Source: Ornithinibacillus sp047228935 (GTDB lineage: Bacteria; Bacillota; Bacilli; Bacillales; Amphibacillaceae). From it: a stretch of 64,000 bases of DNA. How positions within the stretch are numbered: the stretch's first letter is position 1; every line of letters starts with the position of its first letter. The stretch spans positions 496,001 to 560,000 of the forward strand of contig NZ_JBFEGG010000002.1 in assembly GCF_047228935.1 (NCBI RefSeq), written 5' to 3'. The position numbers were made by a program, and so were the translations under genes. This document shows, one piece after another, positions 35,278 to 44,447 of this stretch. The notes below the pieces were generated by a model. That model was not told where the DNA came from. It did no database searches and saw only the letters and a program-made list of their open reading frames with translations.

Positions 35278-36198
35278 ATGATACTAGACTGCGCTGTGAT
35301 TGGCGGAGGGCCAGCTGGACTTAATGCTGCATTAGTTCTTGGAAGATCAAGACGTAAAACTATCCTGTTCGATGACAACAAACCTAGAAATGCGGTTGTT
35401 TCAGAATCTCACGGGTTTATCACTAGAGACGGTATTAATCCTATGGAATTCAAAAGGGTTGCCCATGAAGAATTAAGCAAGTACCCAGACGTGAGGATCG
35501 AAAAGCAACGGGTACATCGTATTAATAAAGAAAACTCCTTGTTCCAGGTGGAGACAGAAAATGGGGAAGTATATAGCGTGAAAAAAATCATTCTCGCAAC
35601 TGGCTTTAAGGAAGTCCTTCCGAATATCCCACGAGTGGAAGAGTTCTATGGCAAGAGCCTGTTCAGCTGTCCTTTTTGTGATGGCTGGGAATTAAGAGAT
35701 CGGGCGCTGGCAGTGATTGCAAATGATCAAAGGGCGCTTCATATGGCGAAAATGGTATCCAATTGGACGAATGATTTAATTATTTTTACCAATGGCAATA
35801 AGATACTTTCGTCGGAAGAACAAGAATTGCTCAAAAGCTACGGAATCAGTATAAATGAAAAGAAGATCGCCAGTTTCATTGGAGATGACGGGATGCTGAA
35901 TAAAATCCAACTTGAGGATGGTACGACTGTAGACCGTGAAGGAGGATTTATCTCTGCAGAATGGAAACAGGCTGCTTCTTTTGATTCTACACTTAACTAT
36001 ACAGTAAACGAGCAAGGCGGAATTGAAACCGACAACTGGCAACGTACCAATACGGAAGGGGTATTTGCTTGCGGAGATACGCGAATTGCCGGTCCTTCCC
36101 AATTAATTATTGCGGCAGCAGAGGGTTCTATGGCTGCCATATCAGTGAACGCAGCACTGATAGAAGAAAAATTTAACCAGGATAAACAGCACGCGTAA
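35278..36198 (+). CDS. Thioredoxin reductase-like FAD/NAD(P)-dependent oxidoreductase
   Basis: 306 residues from the ATG at 35278 (AAAGGAGTG upstream; the frame begins earlier at 35215, inside the Rrf2 gene). FAD-binding motif DCAVIGGGPAGLNAAL, redox pair FSCPFCDGWE, and the C-terminal GVFACGDTRIAGPSQLIIAA. The central NAD(P) site lacks the usual GxGxxA (AVIANDQRALHMA), so the electron donor may differ from that of TrxB. Its place between an Rrf2 repressor and a methyltransferase suggests detoxification or thiol repair. Confidence 0.85.
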   Translation: MILDCAVIGGGPAGLNAALVLGRSRRKTILFDDNKPRNAVVSESHGFITRDGINPMEFKRVAHEELSKYPDVRIEKQRVHRINKENSLFQVETENGEVYSVKKIILATGFKEVLPNIPRVEEFYGKSLFSCPFCDGWELRDRALAVIANDQRALHMAKMVSNWTNDLIIFTNGNKILSSEEQELLKSYGISINEKKIASFIGDDGMLNKIQLEDGTTVDREGGFISAEWKQAASFDSTLNYTVNEQGGIETDNWQRTNTEGVFACGDTRIAGPSQLIIAAAEGSMAAISVNAALIEEKFNQDKQHA

Positions 36199-36215
36199 AA
36201 AAGAGGAGGATATCT

Positions 36216-36788
36216 ATGCATCACCCGAATGGCAAGCACAGTAAAGGAAAAGTATCGTACTTGGAAAGTCCCGAACGAAGAAAAGAATTCTCTCCGGAAC
36301 AGCTTCTAAATATGATTCCTTTAAAGGAAACAGACAGTATCTTAGACTTTGGCGCTGGAACCGGTTATTTTTCCATCCCTGTGGCGAAGAGGATCAAAGG
36401 CAAAGTATACGCGCTAGATATCGATGCAACAATGCTGGAAATAATAAAAGAGAGAGCCTTGAAGGAACAGCTTATGAATATTGTCCCGGTGCAAGAAAGC
36501 ATGGAAGAACTTTCTTTACCTGATGGCACTATCGATATGATCATTGCTTCTCTGGTACTACATGAAATTCGGCCGTTGGGTCCACTGTTACAGCAAATGA
36601 GAAATGTACTGAAAAAAGAGGGCTATCTAATCTGTCTAGAACTCGTTCTAAAAGGAAGCGCAGATAAAGGACCTAGAATTACTTTGGAAGGAATGGAGCT
36701 AGAAATGAAGAAAGCAGGATTTCAGGTAACGGAGAAGTTTTTCCCAGCGGAATCTTTATATATGCTCGTTGCACAGAATACGAAGTAA
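36216..36788 (+). CDS. Class I SAM-dependent methyltransferase
   Basis: 190 residues. SAM motif I is ILDFGAGTGYFSIPVAKRI, motif II VYALDID, and IDMIIASLVLHEI follows, as in the Methyltransf_11/25 group. Small-molecule substrate likely (UbiE/ArsM-like), though the Cys residues needed by ArsM are absent. Spaced 17 bases after the reductase, with AAGAGGAGG before the ATG, so co-transcribed and under the Rrf2 regulator. Confidence 0.83.
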   Translation: MHHPNGKHSKGKVSYLESPERRKEFSPEQLLNMIPLKETDSILDFGAGTGYFSIPVAKRIKGKVYALDIDATMLEIIKERALKEQLMNIVPVQESMEELSLPDGTIDMIIASLVLHEIRPLGPLLQQMRNVLKKEGYLICLELVLKGSADKGPRITLEGMELEMKKAGFQVTEKFFPAESLYMLVAQNTK

Positions 36789-37326
36789 AGGATTAATTTT
36801 CGGCGTAATTAAAGACATTAGGTATCTCTAAAGTATATAATTGATATTGAACTGAAGGCGTGTTTTATGCTTTTGGAAATAATACTAACCAAACAATGCA
36901 AGTGCTTCACCGTACAAGGATACAGTGCAGCAAAATGACACCTATTTAGTGCTGACTTTGTGAGTAAATGTGCTTAAATTAACGGCTGCTTTAGTGAAAT
37001 AAAAGATCATCGAGATGATGGTCTTTTTTTTGAGAAAAACAATTTAAGTGTTATGTTATGATCCGATTATACGATAAGGTGTTCACGGGGAAAGATGAAA
37101 TAATCTCATTTAACCACTACAAATAAGGAGTGGTTTTTTTGCTTTCCTTTAGGAATCAATCTATAACTGGTTGGTTCTTTTTTTAGGACTGTTCTAGTTT
37201 TTCTTGTTTAGTTACGAGTATCTACGTGAGTTCGATAAAAATTCTGAAATTTATGATACAATTAATTTGCAAACGGGGAAGCATTTAGTTGGGAGTATTT
37301 GGCTTTACTTAAAGGTTGTGATAACG
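36789..37326. promoter_or_regulatory. Intergenic with two hairpins, duplicated block and promoter
   Basis: A terminator lies at 37001-37031 (AAAGATCATC with GATGATGGTCTTT and a T run). A second hairpin, AACCACT (37112-37118) with AGTGGTT and Ts, follows. Then comes the duplicated T-tract block (37167-37184). Last is an extended -10 promoter with TG-A-TACAAT at 37254-37262, within the 19-base sequence GAAATTTATGATACAATTA (37246-37264) that recurs at 53161-53179. Confidence 0.55.
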
Positions 37327-38106
37327 ATGGAAATGTTAAAAGAGGATGAATTTAATAAGGTATTACCTATTTTGAATCAAAATAAAACATCTCCTACCTT
37401 CGCTTATTCTATTATTGAAAGAATCATTTCAGGAATGGTTTTTGTAGATAACAGTGATTGTCCTAAAACGGCTTTAATAGGCACGAAAATCGGCATTTAT
37501 TTTATAGCTGGTCATGAAAGAAACAGTGATTTCAATCGTTCATTTCGGGATTTTTATGAGGAAGAGATAGGAGATCGTTTCACTTTATTTTCAGCTACTG
37601 AAGAATGGGATCATATAATTTGTAATCTGTTTAAAGATGAAATTTCGCAAATGGATAGGTATAGCTATACATTTAATAAGAAAAAGTATCTATCTAATGT
37701 GATAGATATACCAAAAGATTATCATGTTAAAATGACCGACAAGGATATCATTGAAAATAGTCCTGAGTTTAATAAAGATTACTATAAACAATATTGGGGT
37801 TCCGTATCTAACTTTCTTGCTAATGGAATAGGGGTTTCTGCTTTGTATAAAGGTAGAATTGTTAGTGAGTGTACATCCATTTTCCGGAGCAATTCATTTG
37901 TTGAAATAGACATTGCAACCCAAACAGAATTTACCGGAAAAGGTTTAGCTTACATATTAGGGAAGGCTTTTATTGATAAGTGTTTGGAAAAGGGACTAAT
38001 TCCGAATTGGGATTGTGACGTGGCAAACATAGCATCAAGAAAGTTAGCTGAGAAATTAGGCTTCGAATGCCCTATTAAGTATTCGATATTTGTAAGAAGG
38101 AGATAA
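37327..38106 (+). CDS. GNAT acetyltransferase (GNAT_acetyltran / PF12746-like)
   Basis: 259 residues from the ATG at 37327; the upstream frame from 37204 runs through the promoter and should not be used. The C-terminal half carries the acetyl-CoA site TQTEFTGKGLAYILGKAFID and the C-terminal VANIASRKLAEKLGFE. The N-terminal half is a helical domain typical of PF12746 members. Substrate unknown. It is monocistronic with its own extended -10 promoter. Confidence 0.8.
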   Translation: MEMLKEDEFNKVLPILNQNKTSPTFAYSIIERIISGMVFVDNSDCPKTALIGTKIGIYFIAGHERNSDFNRSFRDFYEEEIGDRFTLFSATEEWDHIICNLFKDEISQMDRYSYTFNKKKYLSNVIDIPKDYHVKMTDKDIIENSPEFNKDYYKQYWGSVSNFLANGIGVSALYKGRIVSECTSIFRSNSFVEIDIATQTEFTGKGLAYILGKAFIDKCLEKGLIPNWDCDVANIASRKLAEKLGFECPIKYSIFVRRR

Positions 38107-38182
38107 AGGTTTCTTCTATTATTAAACTATTGAGGCAGATCAATGAAAGAATCCCGAGTTAAAATTAGATCGGAGATGACCA

Positions 38183-38632
38183 ATGAAAAATATATATCAT
38201 CCATTACACACAGAAGAAATTTTAAACCGCATTGACAAGTTAAGCCCAAATTCAAAGCCCGAATGGGGTAAAATGAAGGTTGCGCAAATGCTTGCACATT
38301 GCTCAGCCTTTCAAGACATTGCAATGGGTCATTCTTCTCCAGCGAGAGGTTGGTTAGGAATACTAATAGGAAACTTTGTAAAACCAATGTTTTATAACGA
38401 CAAGCCAGTAGCTCGAAATATGTCCACCATTCCGACCATTTTAATAGAAGATGAAAGAGAATTCGAAGCAGAGAAAGAAAAGCTAAAAGAAAAAATTATA
38501 ACTTTCCAACATAATGGTCCAGAGAAATGTACGACTCATCCACATGCGTTTTTCGGTACACTTACTCCTGAGCAATGGGGTAAAGGAATATACAAGCATC
38601 TTGACCATCACTTAAAACAGTTTGGAGTTTAG
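38183..38632 (+). CDS. DUF1569 (DinB-like) protein
   Basis: 149 residues. Conserved features are RIDKLSPNSKPEWGKMKVAQ, MLAHCSAFQDIAMG and the C-terminal THPHAFFGTLTPEQWGKGIY followed by KHLDHHLKQFGV. The spaced His residues fit the metal site of the DinB fold. Function unknown; some relatives use bacillithiol. ATG with GGAGATGACCA upstream. Confidence 0.8.
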   Translation: MKNIYHPLHTEEILNRIDKLSPNSKPEWGKMKVAQMLAHCSAFQDIAMGHSSPARGWLGILIGNFVKPMFYNDKPVARNMSTIPTILIEDEREFEAEKEKLKEKIITFQHNGPEKCTTHPHAFFGTLTPEQWGKGIYKHLDHHLKQFGV

Positions 38633-38650
38633 GTAGAAGAGGTTGATCCT

Positions 38651-39274
38651 ATGTGTCTTCATAATATAAAAAATGAAATAGTTAATCAGTTTTAGCAACG
38701 CGCTATAAAAAATCGTCCTTATTTAATTGGAATTGATGGTTTAAGTGGAGCTGGAAAAACATCTTTAATAAATAAGCTCGAATCTGAATTAAAACATCTA
38801 TGCAAGATTGTTGTAATACATATTGATGATCTTATCGTCGAAAGGAATAACAGGTATAATACCGGATATGAGGAATGGTATGAGTATTATTACTTGCAAT
38901 GGGATGTTGAGTTGCTGACGGAAGTATTATTTAAAGGAATCGGTAATCATACTGAATTAACGCTCCCCTTTTATGACAAATCTATTGATAAAACGATACA
39001 TAAAACCATTTCTTTAACTCCCGAAAGCATCATTCTCATGGAAGGCGTTTTTTTACAAAGAAAAGAATGGAAAGGATTTTATGATTTTACGATTTTCATA
39101 GATTGTCCTAGGGAATTAAGATATGAAAGAGTACGCCAACGAGATAAATATATTGGAGATACGCACGAAATATTAGATAAATATAAAAGAAGGTATTGGT
39201 TAGGAGAAGATCATTATCTTAAGATGGAAAATCCCATTGAATCAGCTAATAAAGTATATAAGATTCAGCCCTAA
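38651..39274 (+). pseudogene. P-loop kinase (uridine kinase-like) with early amber codon
   Basis: The ATG at 38651 reads MCLHNIKNEIVNQF, then TAG at 38693-38695, then QRAIKNRPYLIGIDGLSGAG without frame change. After the stop come the Walker A (GIDGLSGAGKTS), VIHIDDLIVE, LMEGVFLQRKEW and CPRELRYERVRQRD of a Udk-like kinase of about 207 residues. No usable start lies between the TAG and the Walker A, so a truncated product would lack the ATP site. The likeliest cause is CAG to TAG. Unless the stop is suppressed, this is a very young pseudogene. Confidence 0.75.
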
Positions 39275-39310
39275 GCCTGAAGATATTAAGTTTAGCTAAT
39301 TATATAATGT

Positions 39311-39334
39311 AACCACTGCTATTAGGGAGTGGTT
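39311..39334 (+). promoter_or_regulatory. Hairpin overlapping the CPBP ribosome site
   Basis: AACCACT (39311-39317) pairs with AGTGGTT (39328-39334), and the Shine-Dalgarno GGGAG (39325-39329) lies in loop and stem, nine bases before the ATG. Folding would hide the ribosome site. The same hairpin without a gene stands at 37112. Confidence 0.4.
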
Positions 39335-39338
39335 TTAT

Positions 39339-40139
39339 ATGAAAAAGAAATCAGTATTCGAAAATCCACTGATAAGCTTTGTTACCTTAACTTATATCAT
39401 ATTTTTCATGCTTTTTATGGTTATTGGGATATGTATATGGTTAGGTGCACCTGAGTGGTTAACCGTCACCATGCAAATCATGGCTGCTTGGTCATCAACC
39501 TTTGCATTTATTATTTTATTTAAGAGAATTTATCCAGAATTACGGTTAAAGGATTTTATAAAACAGCAATTCACTACCCGACTTCGCTTTTCCGTACTTG
39601 GTACCATCGTAGCTATTCAAGTTATTATTGTCGTTGTGACAATGCTTCTACACCAACTTACCAATACGCAAGGTTTTGCTTTTTCCTATCCAGGTCTTGG
39701 TCTAATGGCTCTCGCATTTTTAGATAATGTAATAAGGGGGCCTCTTGGTGAGGAGCTAAGCTGGCGAGGTTATGCGTTAAATGAACTTCAAAAGAAGTAC
39801 TCTCCTTTGAAATCCGCTTTAATAATCGGCGTTTTATGGGGATTCTGGCACACACCACTTTGGTTGGCCTCCGGTTATAATGGTGTAGATTTAGTGAAGT
39901 ATAGTGTGCTGTTTTTAATTGGAATTATTTCTTTCTCCATTATTGTGACGTTCTTCTATAATATGAATCCAAATCTGGTAATACCGATTGTAATACACCA
40001 GCTTTTTAATTTTTCACTTGTTGTCATAAGCGGTGATTTATTAGAGATAATGGTGTATGTTATGCTTTTATATTTTGTTGTTGCAGTGTTATTAGTTGTT
40101 ATAAATCCAAAGGGAAATTTATATAAAAAAAAGCATTGA
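39339..40139 (+). CDS. CPBP-family intramembrane metalloprotease
   Basis: 266 residues, about seven membrane helices. The ABI/CPBP motifs are present: GEELSWRGYAL (EExxxR), GVLWGFWHTPLW (second motif with His), and IPIVIHQLFN (third motif). Members cleave within membranes or confer bacteriocin immunity; the substrate here is unknown. Start ATG with a partly sequestered GGGAG. Confidence 0.87.
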   Translation: MKKKSVFENPLISFVTLTYIIFFMLFMVIGICIWLGAPEWLTVTMQIMAAWSSTFAFIILFKRIYPELRLKDFIKQQFTTRLRFSVLGTIVAIQVIIVVVTMLLHQLTNTQGFAFSYPGLGLMALAFLDNVIRGPLGEELSWRGYALNELQKKYSPLKSALIIGVLWGFWHTPLWLASGYNGVDLVKYSVLFLIGIISFSIIVTFFYNMNPNLVIPIVIHQLFNFSLVVISGDLLEIMVYVMLLYFVVAVLLVVINPKGNLYKKKH

Positions 40140-40239
40140 AAATCATAATACATCTTAATTATATCCATCCCGAGGAATTCATAATTATCTCCTTTTTTGA
40201 GAATAGTATTCTTAAATGAATTTGCTTGGAGGATGCCCT

Positions 40240-41292
40240 ATGGTACATGTCGAAAAAGATTTAAATCCCTTTAATGTTATGAAACGGCTTCATTTGAGTA
40301 CAAGTGAACAAGATGAATCTCAACCTTTAACTGTTGTTGAAATGGGCAAATTATGGACTTCTTATATGGGCAATAGTATGTCGAGCCAAATCATTACTTA
40401 TTTCCTTCAACATTGTGAGGATGAGTATATTCGGACGTTATTAGAAAATGGCTTAGCAGTAAGTAAGGATTTTTTGCGAAGGATTGAAAAAGTCTTTAAC
40501 GCTGAACATTTCCCTATACCAGCAGGATTTACGCAAGAGGATGTAAATCTCGGTGCCCCACGTTTGTACGAAGATGAATTTTATGTCCATTATTTAAAAT
40601 ATGCGGCGAAGGCAGGGATGAGCATTTATTCGGTTGCCATTCCGTTAGTAATAAGGGAAGATATAAGAGAATTTTTCATTTACGCAAATCAATGTACCAT
40701 GATTTTATTAGGACAAATTAATAATGTTCTATTTGACAAGAAATTAATGGTAAAGCCCCCCATCATTCCTACACCTGAAAAAAATGATTTTATTAGTAAA
40801 AAAAGCTACCTAAACGGTTGGTTTGGAGATGTGAGACCTCTACATGCAATGGAGATTGTACACCTGTATGATAACATTGAAAATAACACAACAAGCAAAG
40901 CTTTATTATTAGGATTTTATCAGACGGTTAAAGATGAAAAGATAAAGTCTCTATTTAAACGAGGTTTAGATATGACAGATAAAGCTGTGAAGCAACTAAG
41001 CGAAAAGCTTCATAATGAAAAACTACAAACGCCGTCATATCTTGACCATTTGGTTACAGCATCTACCTATCCCCCCTTCTCGGATAAAATAATGTTATTT
41101 CATAAATTTGATATGTTCTCTATCAAGATGAGATCATTTGGAAATTCCGTAGCTGTAAATGGTCGAAGAGATATAGGTGCATTATATGGCCGAGCTATCG
41201 CTAACGTTGGCTTATTTGTTGATGATGCTGCAAATATCCTAATTGATAAAGGCTGGTTGGAATCACCGCCAAAAGCATTGGATAGAAGTTGA
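40240..41292 (+). CDS. DUF3231 family protein
   Basis: 350 residues from the ATG at 40240 (GGAGGA six bases upstream; the ATG at 40216 has none). Two homologous four-helix halves, each with a TVVEMGKLWTSY- or HAMEIVHLYDNI-like start and later conserved Cys, Gln and Arg, as in the spore-related DUF3231 family of Bacillaceae. Function unknown. A strong terminator follows. Confidence 0.85.
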   Translation: MVHVEKDLNPFNVMKRLHLSTSEQDESQPLTVVEMGKLWTSYMGNSMSSQIITYFLQHCEDEYIRTLLENGLAVSKDFLRRIEKVFNAEHFPIPAGFTQEDVNLGAPRLYEDEFYVHYLKYAAKAGMSIYSVAIPLVIREDIREFFIYANQCTMILLGQINNVLFDKKLMVKPPIIPTPEKNDFISKKSYLNGWFGDVRPLHAMEIVHLYDNIENNTTSKALLLGFYQTVKDEKIKSLFKRGLDMTDKAVKQLSEKLHNEKLQTPSYLDHLVTASTYPPFSDKIMLFHKFDMFSIKMRSFGNSVAVNGRRDIGALYGRAIANVGLFVDDAANILIDKGWLESPPKALDRS

Positions 41293-41319
41293 ATTTTTAC
41301 CACATAAGCGAATTGGTCT

Positions 41320-41345
41320 AAGGCGATCTATGAAGGTCGCCTTTT
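41320..41345 (+). terminator. Terminator after DUF3231 gene
   Basis: AAGGCGA (41320-41326) pairs with TCGCCTT (from 41337) followed by TT. A near-identical hairpin stands at 45490. Confidence 0.65.
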
Positions 41346-41451
41346 CCTTATGATAATCCCACTAATAAATTGGGAATAGTATGCTACTATTGAGATAGTG
41401 ATTATAATTATATAAAAAAGTATTTCAATACGATTGAAAAGGATGGTTCCC

Positions 41452-41481
41452 ATGAAAAAGGCAGTGAACTTAGCCTCCTAA
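41452..41481 (+). CDS. cat leader peptide MKKAVNLAS
   Basis: Nine codons from the ATG at 41452 (AAAAGGATGG upstream) to a TAA at 41479-41481. The size, the start MKK and the position before a masked ribosome site match the leaders of inducible cat genes. A ribosome stalled by chloramphenicol near the leader's early codons opens the hairpin at 41473-41507 and frees catA translation. Confidence 0.8.
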   Translation: MKKAVNLAS

Positions 41482-41507
41482 AATCAAACTAAAAACTTTT
41501 AGGAGGC
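41473..41507 (+). promoter_or_regulatory. Translational attenuator hairpin of catA
   Basis: GCCTCCTAAAA (41473-41483) is the exact complement of TTTTAGGAGGC (41497-41507) around a 13-base loop. The right arm contains the catA Shine-Dalgarno (AGGAGG), and the left arm lies within the end of the leader ORF. Confidence 0.9.
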
Positions 41508-41513
41508 ATAAAC

Positions 41514-42161
41514 ATGACATTTCATATAATTGACCGTGAGAATTGGAAACGAAAAGAGTATTTTGAACATTATTTGGCTCAACAAACAACTTTCAGTATA
41601 ACGAATAATATTCGTATTACTGTTCTGCTTGAAAACTTAAAGAAAAAGAATTATAAGTTATATCCTGCGTTTATTTTTATGATTACTAAAGTAGTGAATT
41701 CGCATAAAGAATTTAGGATTAATTTTGACTCGGAAGGTAACGTAGGCTATTGGGCAGAGCTTTTGCCGTCTTATACAATTTTTGATCAGAAGACGAAAAC
41801 CTTTTCGAGTGTCTGGTCACCACATACCGCAACTTTTTCAGAGTTTCATTCTGAATATGAAAAGGATGTAGAAACATACATCGGTTCGGGTACGTTATTT
41901 CCAAAGACACCAATACCAGAAAATAATGTCCCGATATCGATGATTCCCTGGAGTTCATTTACAGGGTTTAATTTGAATATTAACCACAATGAAGACTATC
42001 TTCTCCCAATCATTACTGGCGGTAAATATTCGCAAGTAAATGGGGAATTTTGCTTACCTGTCTCCCTACAAGTTCATCACGCCGTTTGTGATGGCTACCA
42101 TGCGAGTATCTTTATGAATGACTTACAAAGACTTGCTGATGAAAGTGCCGATTGGATATAG
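41514..42161 (+). CDS. catA: Type A chloramphenicol acetyltransferase
   Basis: 215 residues, the usual length. It shows the CAT catalytic motif QVHHAVCDGYHASIFMNDLQ with the essential His, together with KLYPAFIFMITKVVNSHKEF and the substrate-pocket region PWSSFTGFNLNIN. It acetylates the 3-hydroxyl of chloramphenicol using acetyl-CoA; the active form is a trimer. Expression is controlled by the leader and hairpin just upstream, so it should be drug-inducible. It stands alone between two terminators, with no mobile element beside it, which suggests a resident chromosomal gene. Confidence 0.93.
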   Translation: MTFHIIDRENWKRKEYFEHYLAQQTTFSITNNIRITVLLENLKKKNYKLYPAFIFMITKVVNSHKEFRINFDSEGNVGYWAELLPSYTIFDQKTKTFSSVWSPHTATFSEFHSEYEKDVETYIGSGTLFPKTPIPENNVPISMIPWSSFTGFNLNINHNEDYLLPIITGGKYSQVNGEFCLPVSLQVHHAVCDGYHASIFMNDLQRLADESADWI

Positions 42162-42187
42162 TTGTAGCTTTTCTTCGTCTACTAACG

Positions 42188-42227
42188 AAAACAAGGTGAT
42201 CCCTAAAACAGATCACCTTGTTTTTTT
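42188..42227 (+). terminator. Strong terminator after catA
   Basis: AAAACAAGGTGATC (42188-42201) pairs perfectly with GATCACCTTGTTTT (42211-42224), then more Ts. Confidence 0.85.
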
Positions 42228-42313
42228 CCATAAAAAGGAAGATTAAATTCCGAATATTATGTTAGTATAGAAATAGAAACACGTTAGCGCAGTGAGGGGA
42301 ATGGTTAGATAAA

Positions 42314-44383
42314 ATGAAGAAAGAAAACAAGAAACAATCTCAGCTTCCCTTTCGTCTAAATTTATTATTTTTCTTCGTCTTTGTATTATTTGCCGTCCTT
42401 ATCCTCCAACTTGGTATCGTTCAAATTCTTAACGGCAAAAGGTTTCAAGAAGAGATAGACAGCACCACACAGGATATAACAAAACTTCCAGTACCTCGTG
42501 GTGAGATATATGATCGCAATTATAATGTAATTGTAAAAAACCAGCCAACGTATGCCATTACCTATACACCCCCAAAGAATGCAGGTGCAGAAGATAAAAT
42601 AGCCGTTGCTAGAAAGCTGGCTCCGTATATCGATATGTTTCATCCAGATAAAGAAGAAAGAAAAAAACAAATTAGCCGAATTACGGAAAGAGAGAAAAAA
42701 GAGTATTGGTATCTTGAACATGTAGCAGAAGCAAATGCCAAACTAACGATGGAAGAAGCAGATGAGCTAAAGCCTGCCGAACAGTATAAAGAGATTCTAA
42801 AGCGAATTACAGTAAATGAATATGAACATTTAACGAAGCAAGATTTAGAAATTATTTTGATAAAAAAGGAACTTGACCGTGCATATGCCTTAACACCGCA
42901 AATTGTGAAAAATGAACATGTCACACCTGAGGAATATGCCAGGATTGCAGAACATCTCGCATCACTACCAGGAATAAATGCAACTACAGACTGGATAAGA
43001 GAATATCCATACGACGAAACATTTAAAAGCTTAATTGGAGATATTACAACGGAAAAAGAAGGCGTTCCTGCTGAGAATATTGATTATTATTTAGCAACGG
43101 GGTATAGCCGTAATGATAGAGTAGGTGAAAATGGTCTTGAATCGCAATATGAGGACCTACTCAGAGGTAGAAAAGAACAAGTTAAGTATATTATGAATAA
43201 CCATAACGTTATTCTGGAATCAGAAGTTGTTGTCCCAGGGGAAAGTGGAAAGAGTCTTATTTTAACTATTGATATGGAATTTCAGAAGTTGGTAGATGAA
43301 ATACTTCGGGAGGAACTAATGGCGGCAACGGCAGGTGGTAAAAATAATCTTCTACGCGATGCTCTAGCAGTTGTAATTGATCCGCATACGGGAGAATTAC
43401 TAGCTGTTTCCGGCCAAAGTTTTAACGATGAGAAACAAGATCAAATCTATGATTCTGCTTACAGAACGATTTATGACCAGCATGTACCAGGGTCTATCGT
43501 TAAAGGGGCTACTATTCTAGCAGGCTATGATTCTGGTACCATCACACCCGGACACCGGGAATATGACGAACCAATTAATATACAAGGTACACCAACCAAG
43601 GGTTCATGGATGGACTTAGGATCGGTAAATGATCTTGATGCACTACGGTTGTCATCGAACGTATACATGTTTTATATCGCGATGAAAATGGGTGGAGAAA
43701 ATAATTATTATCCAGGGAAAAAGATTAGCTTCAACCCTCAAGCCTTCCAAGAAATGCGTAATTACTTTAAACAATTTGGACTAGGTACGTTAACTGGAGT
43801 TGATTTTCCAAATGAATCTCCTGGTCTTAAAGGAACATTACAGGATGGCGGTTTATTAATGGACTTCGCTATTGGCCAGTATGATAACTACACGGCGATG
43901 CAACTCGCTCAATATGTGTCCACCATAGCAAATGGCGGTTACCGTGTTCAGCCACATTTCTTAAAGGAAGTACGTAACCCATCTTCTGATGAGGAATTTG
44001 GCAGTGTTTATCGTAGTTTTAATACGAAGATATTGAATAAAATTGTAATGGATGAGAACTATATCCAGCGGGTTCAAGAGGGGTTCAGACAAGTATTCCA
44101 AGAACCCGGTGGTACGGCTTATAGTTATTTTACAGAAACAGATTATCAAATAGCTGGTAAAACAGGTACAGCCGAAAATCTCCACGATACCATCAATTTA
44201 ACGATGGTCGCCTACGCTCCTTATGATAATCCAGAAATAGCGGTGGCTGTTCTCGTTCCTAAACTAGATCCTGATATGACGAACAACAACTCTATTATTA
44301 CGAGGAGAATTTTTGATGCTTATTTTTCATTAAAGGAGAAAAGAGAAAATGAAATACAAGAGGAAAATCAAGAAGAGGAATGA
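42314..44383 (+). CDS. Class B penicillin-binding protein (PBP2/PbpH-like transpeptidase)
   Basis: 689 residues. One N-terminal membrane helix (LNLLFFFVFVLFAVLILQLG) and a dimerisation domain starting PVPRGEIYDRN. The transpeptidase domain has the active-site SxxK in PGSIVKGATI, SxN in LSSNVYMF and KTG in AGKTGTAEN. It cross-links peptidoglycan for cell elongation. The C-terminal tail is acidic. The upstream sequence holds an extended -10-like TATGTTAGTAT. A RodA/FtsW-like partner lies at 53907. It lacks PASTA domains, unlike PBP2B/SpoVD. Confidence 0.9.
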   Translation: MKKENKKQSQLPFRLNLLFFFVFVLFAVLILQLGIVQILNGKRFQEEIDSTTQDITKLPVPRGEIYDRNYNVIVKNQPTYAITYTPPKNAGAEDKIAVARKLAPYIDMFHPDKEERKKQISRITEREKKEYWYLEHVAEANAKLTMEEADELKPAEQYKEILKRITVNEYEHLTKQDLEIILIKKELDRAYALTPQIVKNEHVTPEEYARIAEHLASLPGINATTDWIREYPYDETFKSLIGDITTEKEGVPAENIDYYLATGYSRNDRVGENGLESQYEDLLRGRKEQVKYIMNNHNVILESEVVVPGESGKSLILTIDMEFQKLVDEILREELMAATAGGKNNLLRDALAVVIDPHTGELLAVSGQSFNDEKQDQIYDSAYRTIYDQHVPGSIVKGATILAGYDSGTITPGHREYDEPINIQGTPTKGSWMDLGSVNDLDALRLSSNVYMFYIAMKMGGENNYYPGKKISFNPQAFQEMRNYFKQFGLGTLTGVDFPNESPGLKGTLQDGGLLMDFAIGQYDNYTAMQLAQYVSTIANGGYRVQPHFLKEVRNPSSDEEFGSVYRSFNTKILNKIVMDENYIQRVQEGFRQVFQEPGGTAYSYFTETDYQIAGKTGTAENLHDTINLTMVAYAPYDNPEIAVAVLVPKLDPDMTNNNSIITRRIFDAYFSLKEKRENEIQEENQEEE

Positions 44384-44447
44384 AGCAATAGCGTATAGCC
44401 TTATTGGTTAGGTCGTAACGTTCAACAGGTACCTTAATCATCTGCAG

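Noticed and set aside
41345..41358. CCTTATGATAATCC as a third att-like core
   Set aside because: It shares ten bases with the core but lacks the final AGG context and lies just after the DUF3231 terminator, outside any island.
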